A stretch of DNA of 64,000 bases from Alphaproteobacteria bacterium (GCA_022824395.1 JAJDZX010000037.1:50985-114984), one strand, 5' to 3'; shown: positions 37,134-45,905, counted from the first letter of the stretch. Program-made: numbers and translations. Notes: generated from the letters alone by a model not told the origin.

Positions 37134-40025
37134 GTGGCTAGTCTAGAGCAGCCCCGGGCGTCGGGAGCGCCCGGCTCCCAGGGCGGGGATCCGCAGCAGC
37201 AGGACCGATACTGGGAACAGTGGTCCGGCGCCGCCAACCCGACGCCGAAGGAACTGGGCCCCCAGGGAACCGAGCTCCTGAACCGGGTATTCGGCCACAG
37301 TCCGTTCCTGGGCGACAGCGCCGTTGCGGAGCCGGCGATCGTCCGGGCTTTTGTCACCGACGGCGCCGACGCCGCCCTCACGCTCGCACGCCGCGACCTG
37401 CCCGATCCTGCCGCCGCCGCCGCGATGGCAGGCCCGGACGCCGCCCGGCACCTGCGGATCGTGCGCCGCCGCGTCGCCCTGGCCGTGGCCCTGGCCGACA
37501 TCAGCGGCGCGTGGTCCGTTGCCCGAGTACTCGAGGCATGGAGCGCGTTCGCCGGCGACCTGCTGCAGGCCGCGGCGTTCCATCTGCTGGGACCCGAGGC
37601 CGACCGGTCCGGGTTCGCGATCATCGCGCTCGGCAAGCTCGGCGCCGAGGAGCTGAACTACTCCAGCGATATCGACCTTGCGATCTTCTACGACCAGTCG
37701 AGCCCCGCCTTCCCGGAAGCGGCGCGCGAGGGTCGCGCGTCGCGCCATTTCACACGACTGTCGCAGCGCCTCGTCAACCTCTTCCAGGAGCGTACCGCCG
37801 ACGGTTACCTCTTCCGCATGGACCTCCGGCTCCGGCCCGATCCGGGTTCGACTCCGCTCGCGGTTTCGGTCGAGGCGGCCGAGCTCTATTACTCGGGCCT
37901 CGCCCAGAACTGGGAACGGGCGGTTTTCATCCGGGCCCGGCCCATCGCCGGCGATCTCGACGCCGGCGAGCGATTCCTGCAACGGATCGCGCCGTTCGTC
38001 TGGCGGCGCAATCTCGACTTCAACGCGGTTCGGGACATCCAGGCGATGCAGCGCCAGACAAGCCGCGGCGGCGACTTCGATCCCGCCGGCTATCACCTCA
38101 AGTTCGGGAGCGGTGGCATCCGCGCCATTGAGTTCCATCTGCAGACCGAGCAGCTGGTCTGGGGCGGCCGCAACCGCGCGCTTCGCCGCAGGGGGACCGC
38201 GGAGGGCCTTCGGGCGCTCGCCGCCGTGAACCGGATGCCGGCGGACGTCGCGGAACGACTGATCGGCCATTACCGCTACCTGCGCCGCGTCGAGAACCGC
38301 ATCCAGATGATCCGGGACGAGCAGACCCATGTCGTGCCCGAGAAAGAAGTCGAACGCTCCCGGCTCGCGTCGTTCCTCGGCCACGCCAGCCTCGCCGACT
38401 TCGAAGCCGAGCTTGCCGAGCACGTTGCGGCGGTTCAGTCGCTCACCGCTGCGGGCGACGCCGCCGACGAGAGCCTCGGACATCCGTTCGGAAGCCTCGT
38501 CTTCACTGGCGTCGATCCAGACCCTGCGACTGTGGCCACCCTCACCCGCCTGGGCTTTCGGAATCCAAAGGGCGTGATCGCACAGATCGCCAACTGGCAT
38601 CGCGGCCGGATTTCCGCAACGCGCTCGGAACGCGGGCGCGCACTCCTGACCGAGATCACGCCACGGATGCTCGACGCGATCGGAGAAGCGCCCGATCCCG
38701 AGACCGCATTTGCCGGGTTCGCCCGGTTTCTTGAGGGCCTCAATGCGGGCGTGGAACTGCTGTCCATGTTCGCCAACTACCCCTCCCTCATGGCGGTCGT
38801 CGTGGAAATCATGGGCACGGCACCCGAACTCGGACAGTCACTCGCCGCAAACCCGCGGCTGCTGGATCAGCTGCTGGAAACTCCGCTCGAGGCGCCCCTG
38901 CCGGGACCAGAAGCGATCGAAGCGGCGCTCGACGCGGAGCTTGGCCTCGGCCTCGGCGACTACCAGGACGACCTCGACGCGTTCCGGCGATGGGCCGGTG
39001 AACTGCGCTTCAGCGTGGCGCTGAAGCTCCTCTGCGGCGTCGAGAAGTCGGGCGACGCAGCGGTTGCCCTTACCCACGTCGCTGACATCGCGATCCGTCG
39101 GCTGATGGCCCGCGTAAACCAGGAGTTCGAGCCGAGACACGGGCGGCTGCCGGGCGGGGGCGCCGCGTTCCTGGGCCTGGGGAAGCTGGGCGGGCGAACC
39201 CTCCTGCCGGGGTCCGACCTCGACGGAATCTTCTTCTACGACGCTCCGGCCGTCGGTGCCGAATCCGACGGAGAACTCCCGCTGGCGGCATCGGTGTACT
39301 TCTCACGCTTCGCGACCCGCCTTATCACGGGCTTCACCGCGCATACCGCGGTGGGGCAACTCTGGGAGTTCGACCTCCTGCTGCGCCCCCACGGCCGGGC
39401 CGGTCCCCTGGCCTCGGCGCTCAGCGGCTACGAAACCTACCTGGCAAGAGACGCCTGGCCGGTCGAGAAGCTGGCGCTCGTCCGCAGTCGCGTCATTGCC
39501 GGCGCGCCGGAGACCGTGGACACGCTGAATGCCATCATCGACCGGGCGCTCGTGGCCACCGGCGAGTACGACGCGCTGGCCGGCGACCTGCTGGACCTCC
39601 GGGCCAAGATCAAGGACACGCACCGGCCGTCGGGGGCGTTCGACGTCAAGCACTCGCCGGGCGGGCTGCTCGACCTCGAGCTGCTCGTGCAGTTCCTCGC
39701 AGTGACGTCGGCGCAGCGGCTCGGCCGACCGATTCGCGGGTCCACCGGGGAGGTGCTCCGGCTGCTCGGGACCATCGACGTGCTCTCGCCGGAGGACGAA
39801 AGCCGGCTGGCCGAAGCCAGCCACCTCTACCAGTCGGTACAGGCCATGCTCCGGATCACGGTCGGCAGCCGCACCGATCCGGCCCTGCTGCAACCCGCCA
39901 TGATCGAGCGAATCGGTCAGGCAACCGGATTTGATCGTGCTGACGATCTGAAAGAGGCGCTCCTCGGCGCCCGGGCCGGTGTCCGCGCCATGACCGAGGC
40001 CCACATCGCCAGCGCTGCGGACTGA
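37134..40025 (+). CDS. glnE: Bifunctional glutamine synthetase adenylyltransferase/deadenylylase
   Basis: Controls glutamine synthetase by adding or removing AMP in response to PII and glutamine. The 963-residue protein has two nucleotidyltransferase-fold halves: the first with IIALGKLGAEELNYSSDIDLAIFYD (about residues 163-187), the second with LGLGKLGGRTLLPGSDLDGIFFYD (about 680-705), each with the metal-binding DxD, plus R-domain sequences such as KFGSGGIRAIEFHLQTEQLVWG and FDVKHSPGGLLDLELLVQFL. The start is GTG 37134; the Shine-Dalgarno is not obvious, so the first few residues are uncertain. It stands alone, divergent from the AsmA-like gene over 150 bases. Confidence 0.92.
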   Translation: MASLEQPRASGAPGSQGGDPQQQDRYWEQWSGAANPTPKELGPQGTELLNRVFGHSPFLGDSAVAEPAIVRAFVTDGADAALTLARRDLPDPAAAAAMAGPDAARHLRIVRRRVALAVALADISGAWSVARVLEAWSAFAGDLLQAAAFHLLGPEADRSGFAIIALGKLGAEELNYSSDIDLAIFYDQSSPAFPEAAREGRASRHFTRLSQRLVNLFQERTADGYLFRMDLRLRPDPGSTPLAVSVEAAELYYSGLAQNWERAVFIRARPIAGDLDAGERFLQRIAPFVWRRNLDFNAVRDIQAMQRQTSRGGDFDPAGYHLKFGSGGIRAIEFHLQTEQLVWGGRNRALRRRGTAEGLRALAAVNRMPADVAERLIGHYRYLRRVENRIQMIRDEQTHVVPEKEVERSRLASFLGHASLADFEAELAEHVAAVQSLTAAGDAADESLGHPFGSLVFTGVDPDPATVATLTRLGFRNPKGVIAQIANWHRGRISATRSERGRALLTEITPRMLDAIGEAPDPETAFAGFARFLEGLNAGVELLSMFANYPSLMAVVVEIMGTAPELGQSLAANPRLLDQLLETPLEAPLPGPEAIEAALDAELGLGLGDYQDDLDAFRRWAGELRFSVALKLLCGVEKSGDAAVALTHVADIAIRRLMARVNQEFEPRHGRLPGGGAAFLGLGKLGGRTLLPGSDLDGIFFYDAPAVGAESDGELPLAASVYFSRFATRLITGFTAHTAVGQLWEFDLLLRPHGRAGPLASALSGYETYLARDAWPVEKLALVRSRVIAGAPETVDTLNAIIDRALVATGEYDALAGDLLDLRAKIKDTHRPSGAFDVKHSPGGLLDLELLVQFLAVTSAQRLGRPIRGSTGEVLRLLGTIDVLSPEDESRLAEASHLYQSVQAMLRITVGSRTDPALLQPAMIERIGQATGFDRADDLKEALLGARAGVRAMTEAHIASAAD

Positions 40026-40157
40026 GCCCGACCGGCCCGCCGCCGACGCTTCGCCGGCCGGTGCCGCGGACCTGTTTTGCTGACCGCGCCGATATACTTT
40101 GTCCGCGGGCAACTCCCAGTGCGTGCCCGTTCCGCCAACCTGCAAGAAGTGGTGATC

Positions 40158-40655
40158 ATGGCTGACATGCCCGACCGTTCGCCCGGAGCCGGGGATCCGG
40201 TCCCTGCCTTTGACCTTCCCACGCTGAGCGACCGCGTGTCGAACGCGACCCTCGCGGGCCGTGCGTATGTTGTCTACTTCTACCCGAAGGACGACACGCC
40301 CGGATGCACGAAGGAAGCCATCGCGTTCACTGAACTTGGGCCTGCGTTCGACGCCATGGACGTGACCGTCATCGGAATTTCAAAGGATTCGCTGGCCAAG
40401 CATGAGAGGTTTCGCGACAAGCACGAACTGGGCGTCGTGCTGGCCTCCGACGAGGACGGCGCCGCCTGCGAGGCGTTCGGGGTCTGGGTCGAAAAAAACA
40501 TGTACGGCCGCAAGTACATGGGGATCGAGCGGGCGACGTTTCTGGTCGATCCGGCCGGTCGAATCGTGGAGACCTGGCGCAAGGTCAAGGTTACCGGGCA
40601 TGCCGAAGCCGTTCTCGCCGCTGCCCGTGAGCGGCTCGGCGCTGCGGAAACCTGA
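40158..40655 (+). CDS. bcp: Bcp/PrxQ-type thioredoxin-dependent peroxiredoxin
   Basis: Reduces hydrogen and organic peroxides. The 165-residue protein has YFYPKDDTPGCTKEAIAF with the peroxidatic cysteine C50. The resolving cysteine of E. coli Bcp, five residues later, is isoleucine here, so the enzyme is either a 1-Cys type or uses another cysteine (one lies in DGAACEAFG). The C-terminal VEKNMYGRKYMGIERATFLVDPAGRI block is typical. Start: ATG 40158; an open extension upstream is not conserved. TATACT at 40093-40098 is a possible -10 upstream without a good -35. Confidence 0.9.
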   Translation: MADMPDRSPGAGDPVPAFDLPTLSDRVSNATLAGRAYVVYFYPKDDTPGCTKEAIAFTELGPAFDAMDVTVIGISKDSLAKHERFRDKHELGVVLASDEDGAACEAFGVWVEKNMYGRKYMGIERATFLVDPAGRIVETWRKVKVTGHAEAVLAAARERLGAAET

Positions 40656-40973
40656 ACCGGAGCCCGATCCAGCGCCCTCCGGCAAGCACTTGGCAGGTGT
40701 CCGCGCGGGACGGTAGACCCGACCCAAATCGCGTCGGCAGCATCAACCGGCACGACAACTTGTTGCGGCTTCCCGCGACCGTGGGGCCACGAAGGATCCG
40801 TGGTGGGGCCGGGCAGCCAGCCATGACCTGGAACACCCGCATCCACACCATCGCCGCACCTGTCGGTTCCAACCAAATCAAAAGAGGTCGTTTGGTCTCC
40901 CGAACCGAGTTGCACCTAGACAGAACCGGCGACGGTTCCTGCCTTGGCTGCAATGGCAACCGGGAGAAACGGC
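40656..40973. other. Intergenic region before the integrase remnant
   Basis: 318 bases between bcp and the decayed recombinase. No open frame here has family features. The second half is less G+C-rich than the housekeeping genes, as expected for the edge of an acquired segment, but I found no clear attachment-site repeat or tRNA fragment. Confidence 0.4.
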
Positions 40974-41240
40974 ATGGCAGGAAAGACCCTCACCGATGCT
41001 TGAATCGGAGCGTTCGCTTCACGCAAAACCCATTACGGTATCCGGGAGACGCCCTCACGATCACCGCATTCGTTCGCGAGCCAGGCGGTGATGAGCGGCA
41101 TCCCGCTGCCAGTTGTCTCGCGCATGCTCGGCCAATCCGGTGTCCGGATGACGCTCCGTTATGCGTATCTCGGGGACCGCGAGATCGAAGAAGCGGCCGA
41201 GAGGGTGGGGCAAGCGATTGCAGCTATCTTGAAAATTTGA
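40974..41240 (+). pseudogene. Decayed tyrosine recombinase (integrase) remnant
   Basis: A start with a good Shine-Dalgarno (GGGAGAAACGGC then ATG 40974) reads MAGKTLTDA, like the N-terminus of many tyrosine integrases, hits an in-frame TGA at codon 10 (41001-41003), and then continues in the same frame to 41240. The last 55 codons are clearly an integrase C-terminus: HSFASQAVMSGIPLPVVSRMLG, then MTLRYAYLGDREIEEAAERVGQAI, where the Y of LRYA is the nucleophile tyrosine position. The LRH box is damaged (SPHSF) and the LGH box is LGQ. About 200 or more residues of the central catalytic domain are missing, so the gene is an internally deleted fossil. Confidence 0.75.
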
Positions 41241-41270
41241 ACCCGCGTTGCCCATCGGAGGCTGACGGGA

Positions 41271-41657
41271 ATGCGGTATTGTTGCCACGCAGGCGCAGAA
41301 GCAGCTGCCGAACCGTTGCGGAAAGAAGTTAGGCCATTGCCGACCGCCCGCATTCTCGCTCTCGCCGTCCTCGCCTTCTTGCTCGCCGGCCCAGCGGCGC
41401 AGGAGGCCGCCGCCCAGCCCGTCACGACGCAGGAGTGCGAGAACTCATGGAGCAGCGCTCCCGCCTATTTGGACTGCACCACCAGACACACCGAAATCCT
41501 CGAGGTGAACGGCCAATGCAACATCAAGGCGCTCTGCCCCTTCCTTCTGCCGAACAACCCCACGCCTCAGCTCCGCACTAATGACAAGACAGTCCTCTTG
41601 GCCGATATGGACGACCTACACAATTGCAACGGACATCTGACGGTCGGGAGCTGCTGA
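41271..41657 (+). CDS. Small secreted cysteine-rich protein (possibly CVNH-like)
   Basis: A 128-residue product with a Sec signal peptide: a basic segment RKEVRPLPTAR, hydrophobic core ILALAVLAFLLAGPA and a likely cleavage after EAAAQ (about residue 43). The mature part of about 85 residues has six cysteines, with CENSWSSAPAYLDC near its start and LHNCNGHLTVGSC at its end. The spacing and the final NCNG.L resemble cyanovirin-N homology domains, but I cannot confirm that. ATG 41271 has GGAGG ten bases upstream; TTG 41337, just before the signal core, is an alternative. It sits directly after the integrase remnant, so it may be cargo of the lost element. Confidence 0.55.
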   Translation: MRYCCHAGAEAAAEPLRKEVRPLPTARILALAVLAFLLAGPAAQEAAAQPVTTQECENSWSSAPAYLDCTTRHTEILEVNGQCNIKALCPFLLPNNPTPQLRTNDKTVLLADMDDLHNCNGHLTVGSC

Positions 41658-42476
41658 GCCGGCGGCTGCGGACCGCCGAAACGAGGCCGTTGCTGTCCGG
41701 GGGACGATTTCTCCAACCCCAACGGGCCGCGGCCGGAGTTGGCCGGGCGCGGATCCCGGACATCATGCGCATCGGCCCGCCCGCGTAGCCCTCGCGCATC
41801 GCGCCAGTTGCGCGTCCTCCCGGGGAGGCCTTGAAGTCATGTCCATGCTCAGCCGCGATTTCATCGCCAGCATCGGCAACCGCAGGCGGCGCGCGTCCGT
41901 CTCGCCGGTCGTCCGCCAGATGGCCCCGAATGGGGCGATACAAGGGGGCACCGGGACGGCAAGACCACCATCATATACCTACGGTATACCTCAAGACCGA
42001 AACCGTAGATCCTCGATGTGTTGGCAATGGGCGCCTTCCAACAGAGCCCCAATCCGACATTCGCCCGAGCCGCGACCCCACCCTTTACGAATGCGACTAA
42101 AATCCCATGGATGCTCGATACTTCAGTCTACACAGACCATAGACAAACATCCTTGACGCACACGAAAACACCATATAGGCGAGTAATTTGACAGGGAAAC
42201 AATGCGACCTTACTCAAGCCCTTTGTAACACCCAGATCGTCAATAAGTGACCACACCATCGCCCGCCTTGAGGCGGTATCCAGCGACCCGCCTATAGCAA
42301 CTGGCCTGAGGGCCCCGGGCCGAGCGTGAAGCAGTCACAAGGACGTGCTCGCCAACTGAAGTTCCAGTGTTGGCGCCTTCCTCCGGCACCCTGTTCTCGA
42401 CCTGGTAGGACCCGGCGAAACTGAATCACCCGGCATCACACCGTAGTGCGCAAGAAATCGCCGTTGGTGATCAAGC
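41658..42476. other. 819-base gap with no supported gene
   Basis: Lies between the secreted protein and fic. Base composition changes: the first 300 bases are G+C-rich, while about 42080-42250 is AT-richer than anything nearby. Several open frames of 60-120 codons exist on both strands but none has recognisable features. A 26-codon frame at 42111-42191 begins MLDTSVYTDH, resembling the start of a PIN-domain (VapC) toxin, and then degenerates. TTGACA occurs at 42188-42193 without a matching -10. I read this as decayed accessory DNA. Confidence 0.4.
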
Positions 42477-43580
42477 TCATGCCACCAGCACCAGATGGTA
42501 GCTTGTGTTCTTGCTGCCTCCCGGATTGCGGCGAAGGATTCCGCGCTCAAGCAGGTCATTGATGTCGCGCTGCGCCGTCGGTATTGAACACTTTCCGATC
42601 GCTGCCCATTTCCTTGACGTCAGCTTGCCCTCGAAGCCGTCGAGAAACCTGTTGAGCACCACAGTTTGGCGTTTGGTGAAGGGCTCGCGAGCATAGCGTT
42701 GCCAAAAATTGGCCTTGCGCATGACATCGGCGCAAACCGATTCGGCGTCATCGATCGCGCGCGACAGACAGTCGAGGAACCAGACCAGCCAGTCGGTGAC
42801 GTCAAGTGTGCCTTGTTGCGCACTTTCGAGCGCGTCGTAATAGGCGGATCGTTCCTTCCGGATCTGACTCGACATGCTGTAGAAGCGCTGACCTAGATTC
42901 TCCGACTGGGCCAGCGCCTGATCGGCGATCGCGCGCGCGACACGGCCGTTACCGTCCTCGAACGGGTGGATGGTCACGAACCAGAGATGTGCCAGGCCGG
43001 CTCGCAACAGGCCTTCGGGTTTGTTTCGGCGATTGAACCATTCCAGGAACGCCTTGATCTCGGCGTCGAGTTCCTGAGCCGGCGGCGCCTGAAAATGCAC
43101 CCGCTGACGGCCGACAGGTCCCGACACGACCTGCATCGGTCCTTCCGCATCGTCGCGCCATGCGCCAGTCTTGATCCTGTGCATCCCCGAATAGCCGGTC
43201 GGGAACAGCGCCGCCTGCCAGCCGAGCAGCCGTTCGGACGTCAGCAATACCCGGTAGTTCTCCGTGGCGTCGAGCATCATTTCGGCGATGCCTTCGGTCC
43301 GCCGGTCTGCCGGCGCGATTGCTGCCGCAGTGAGGCCGAGGTGGCGCGCGAGCGACGACCGCACGCTGTCACGGTCAAGGACCTCACCTTCGATCTCCGA
43401 GCTCTTGATGACGTCTTCCGTCAGAGTTCCGAGCTGTGCCTCACGCTTCAAGTCGAAGCCGAGGCTTGCCATCCCTCCAAGAAGCCGGCCCTGCTTCAGA
43501 CGCGCGGTCGCCAGCGGTTCAAGCACCTTCCCGTCGTCCCAAGTGAGGCGGGGCCAGGCCGGGTGTTCCCAAATATACAT
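42477..43580 (-). CDS. Fic-family AMP-transferase with N-terminal DUF4172-like domain
   Basis: A 367-residue Fic protein that probably adds AMP to a target protein. The N-terminus MYIWEHPAWPRLTWD is typical of DUF4172. The inhibitory helix motif SSEIEG (S60-G65, pattern S/TxxxEG) precedes the catalytic motif HPFEDGNGRVAR (205-216) in the same chain, the class II arrangement in which the glutamate (E64) blocks ATP. A C-terminal winged-helix segment (FTKRQTVVLNRFLDGFEGKLTSRKWAAIGKCSIPTAQRDINDLLERGIL) looks DNA-binding. ATG 43580 follows TGAGAAT; in-frame ATGs further up are less likely. It is monocistronic, in the accessory patch next to the integrase remnant. Confidence 0.88.
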   Translation of the reverse strand: MYIWEHPAWPRLTWDDGKVLEPLATARLKQGRLLGGMASLGFDLKREAQLGTLTEDVIKSSEIEGEVLDRDSVRSSLARHLGLTAAAIAPADRRTEGIAEMMLDATENYRVLLTSERLLGWQAALFPTGYSGMHRIKTGAWRDDAEGPMQVVSGPVGRQRVHFQAPPAQELDAEIKAFLEWFNRRNKPEGLLRAGLAHLWFVTIHPFEDGNGRVARAIADQALAQSENLGQRFYSMSSQIRKERSAYYDALESAQQGTLDVTDWLVWFLDCLSRAIDDAESVCADVMRKANFWQRYAREPFTKRQTVVLNRFLDGFEGKLTSRKWAAIGKCSIPTAQRDINDLLERGILRRNPGGSKNTSYHLVLVA

Positions 43581-43581
43581 T

Positions 43582-43642
43582 ATTCTCATCATGATATGTG
43601 GAGAATATATCGCCATTCTCGTCACCGGGCAAGCACATTCTC
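43582..43642 (-). promoter_or_regulatory. Repeated GAGAAT/ATTCTC operator-like sites upstream of fic
   Basis: Four copies of the hexamer occur in 61 bases: 43582-43587, 43601-43606, 43615-43620 and 43637-43642. The middle pair forms a palindrome GAGAAT-8-ATTCTC; the copy at 43582-43587 coincides with the fic Shine-Dalgarno. ATCATGAT (43588-43595) is another short palindrome inside. Binding here would block fic transcription and translation; the winged-helix tail of Fic is a candidate binder. Confidence 0.4.
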
Positions 43643-43907
43643 CTCACTCAGTGATGACAATATCCCGATTTAGCTTCGGTGCCTGATGCTCCGCCCACAT
43701 TGGTGAAAAAGACCGACCCAATTTCAAGCGATGACGATCATTACCTCCACAAGGAGAGAGATCATCAAAGGTTTGGGGCACGAAGTACCGCGCCACAAAG
43801 AGGGAGCCAGGTGCCACGAATGCGGCTGACCGACCCGATCAAAGTTGCGGACCACGCGAGCATGCCGGTCGTATTCTCAACCGGAAGAGACTTCGGGGCT
43901 CCCGCTT

Positions 43908-43938
43908 GACCGGCCGCCTCCGGCAGGAGCGGCCGGTC
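43908..43938 (-). terminator. Hairpin after prfB
   Basis: A 10-base perfect inverted repeat (GACCGGCCGC / GCGGCCGGTC) with an 11-base loop starts 7 bases after the prfB stop. The loop can extend the stem with a bulge. There is no T-run, so it may be an inefficient or Rho-aided terminator. Confidence 0.5.
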
Positions 43939-43945
43939 TATCGTC

Positions 43946-45065
43946 TCACGCGGACGCGGTCCCCTGCCCGCCCAGCCTGGCCGCCAAGGCCGCGGCCAGG
44001 AACGCATCCAGGTCTCCGTCCAGAACTGCCTGCGGATCGCTGGTCTGGACTCCAGTCCGCAGGTCCTTGACCATCTGGTGCGGCTGCAGGACGTAGGAAC
44101 GGATCTGGTGGCCCCAGCCGATCTCGGTCTTCCCCGCCTCCATCGCCTGCCGCTGCTCCTCGCGCTTCTGCAGCTCCAGTTCGAACAAGCGCGCCTTGAG
44201 CATCCGCAGCGCCGTCGCCCGGTTCTGGTGCTGGGACCGCTGGCTCTGGCACTGCACCACGATTCCCGTGGGCTTGTGGGTGATCCGCACCGCGGAATCC
44301 GACTTGTTGACGTGTTGCCCCCCCGCGCCCGACGCCCGGTAGGTGTCCACCTTCAGATCCTTGTCCTCTACCTGAACTTCGATGTCATCGTCGACCACAG
44401 GGTAGATCCAGACGCTCGCAAAACTCGTGTGGCGGCGCCCCTGCGCGTCAAACGGCGAAATCCTGACCAGTCGATGGACCCCGCTTTCGGTCTTCAGCCA
44501 TCCATAGGCGTCGGCCCCGCTGACCCGGACGGTCACCGACTTCAGCCCGGCCTCCTCCCCATCGGTCCTGGACAACTCCTCGGTTCCGCAGTCGTGCTGC
44601 GTGGCCCACCGCAGGTACATCCGAAGCATCATCTCCGCCCAGTCCTGGCTTTCGGTGCCGCCGGCCCCCGCATGGATCTCCAGGAAGCAATCGTTCGCGT
44701 CAGCCTCGCCGGAAAGGAGCGCCTCGGTGGCCCGGCGCTGCGCCTCCGCGCCCAGCTTGCGGAGATCCGCTTCGGCTTCGGACGTCGCGGTTTCGTCTTC
44801 CTCGATCTCGGCGAGCGCGAGCAGTTCGACGGTGTCGGACAGTTCCTGCTCGAGGCCGGTGAGCGCCTTCAGCTGCGCTTCCAGGCTGGCCCGCTGCTGC
44901 ATGACCCGGCGGGCGCTGTCAGGGTCGTCCCACAGTGTTCCCGCCCCGGCGGCTGCGTTCAGTTCGGCCAGCCGGGCCTCGGCCTCATCCTTGTCAAAGA
45001 TACCTCCCGAGCAACGCCAGGGAGGCATGGATTTCGCGCACGAGATCCTCGAGCTCAGCACGCAT
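43946..45065 (-). CDS. prfB: Peptide chain release factor 2 (programmed +1 frameshift)
   Basis: RF2 reads UGA and UAA. The zero-frame part starts at ATG 45065 (GGGAG seven bases upstream) and reads MRAELEDLVREIHASLALLGRYL, 23 codons, then TGA at 44996-44994. Translation must skip one base there to continue as DKDEAEARLAEL and on to 43946, giving 372 residues. The product has the RISPFDAQ codon-recognition region with SPF, and the catalytic GAGGQHVNKS. Reading the main frame without the shift would start from unrelated sequence, so the shift is required. A TACAAT at 45167-45162 is a possible -10. Confidence 0.93.
44993..45008 (-). promoter_or_regulatory. prfB +1 frameshift signal
   Basis: The minus strand reads GGGAGG TAT CTT TGA C (45008-44993). 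This is the RF2 autoregulation site: an internal Shine-Dalgarno three bases before the slippery CTT, followed by the in-frame UGA and a C. Low RF2 leaves UGA unread and favours the shift. It closely matches the E. coli element. Confidence 0.93.
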
Positions 45066-45206
45066 TGCGGCACTCCCACGGGGTTGCAAAACAGGCTTCG
45101 AAAGAGACGGCACGCCGACGCTCGGTCACCGGCTGATGCGACGTTCCCGTGTCAGCGCCGCATTGTAGCGCGAAATCCGTCACGCGACCGGCCCAAGCGC
45201 TCGATG

Positions 45207-45905
45207 TCACGGAGCCCGCACCGCAAACTTGCCGGGCAGCTCCGCCAGGCCGGAGATCGCGAGATGGGGGCCGAATCCGAGCAGTTCCGGGTGCGCCGCA
45301 CCCGTGCGGTTCACCCAAAGCGTCTGGAACCGCGCAAGGGTGGCGCCCGCCAGGTCCCACGGATGGCTCGAGATGAAGACGATCTCGTGCGGCTCGACCC
45401 CAAGGACGTCGGGCGCCATCGCATACATGGCCGGATCCGGCTTGAACGTCCGCACGTCGTCGGCACTCATCACCACTTCGATCCGGTCGTCCAGGCCCGA
45501 CGAAGCGAGAGCACTCTCGGTCATGTCGCGGCTGCCGTTGGTGAGGATCGCCGCCTGCACGCCCCGGTCTCCCAACGCCGTCAGCGCGGGGCCCGCGTCC
45601 GGGTAGGCCTCGATCTGCAGGTACGCATCCAGGAGCCGGCCGCGGAGCTCCAGATCCGCCGCGCGGCCGAACGCCAGGAGCGTGACGTCAAGTGAATCCC
45701 GGGTGAGCTGCCAGAACGGCACGTAGCGCTTCATCGCCGCCCGCAGCCATGAGTACTCCAGCTGACGGCGGCGCCACTGGCGGCTGAACTCTCCCGCCTC
45801 CTCCCCGAAGGCTTCCTGACACGCCGCCACACTCGAGTGTACGTCGAAGAGTGTTCCGAACATGTCGAAAACGCACGCTTTCACGATCTCAGGTCTGAAG
45901 ATCAC
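45207..45905 (-). CDS. Haloacid dehalogenase type II-like hydrolase
   Basis: A 232-residue HAD-superfamily hydrolase starting at GTG 45905, six bases after GGAGG. Motif I is CVFDMFGTLFD with the nucleophile D14, motif II LTNGS, motif III lysine in KPDPAMYAMA, and motif IV FISSHPWDLAGA. The MFGTLFD/SSHPWDLAGA pattern is close to L-2-haloacid dehalogenases, which normally have SSNxWD; here H replaces N, so a different substrate is possible. It is divergent from the PPOX-like gene and 141 bases upstream of prfB in the same direction. Confidence 0.82.
   Translation of the reverse strand: MIFRPEIVKACVFDMFGTLFDVHSSVAACQEAFGEEAGEFSRQWRRRQLEYSWLRAAMKRYVPFWQLTRDSLDVTLLAFGRAADLELRGRLLDAYLQIEAYPDAGPALTALGDRGVQAAILTNGSRDMTESALASSGLDDRIEVVMSADDVRTFKPDPAMYAMAPDVLGVEPHEIVFISSHPWDLAGATLARFQTLWVNRTGAAHPELLGFGPHLAISGLAELPGKFAVRAP

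Larger units (their letters stand above)
43581..43945. other. Intergenic region between fic and prfB
   Basis: 365 bases. The fic-proximal part is AT-rich and holds the hexamer repeats listed separately. The rest has no supported gene; a 32-codon frame at 43731-43829 (MTIITSTRREIIKG, ending CHECG) has a CxxC pair but no other support. The prfB-proximal end holds a hairpin. Confidence 0.4.

Noticed and set aside
41839..42156. 105-codon plus-strand frame
   Set aside because: No Shine-Dalgarno, no family features and atypical composition; treated as part of a gene-free gap.
42188..42216. Perfect TTGACA with TACTCA 17 bases later
   Set aside because: The -10 is poor and no gene follows in the right direction.
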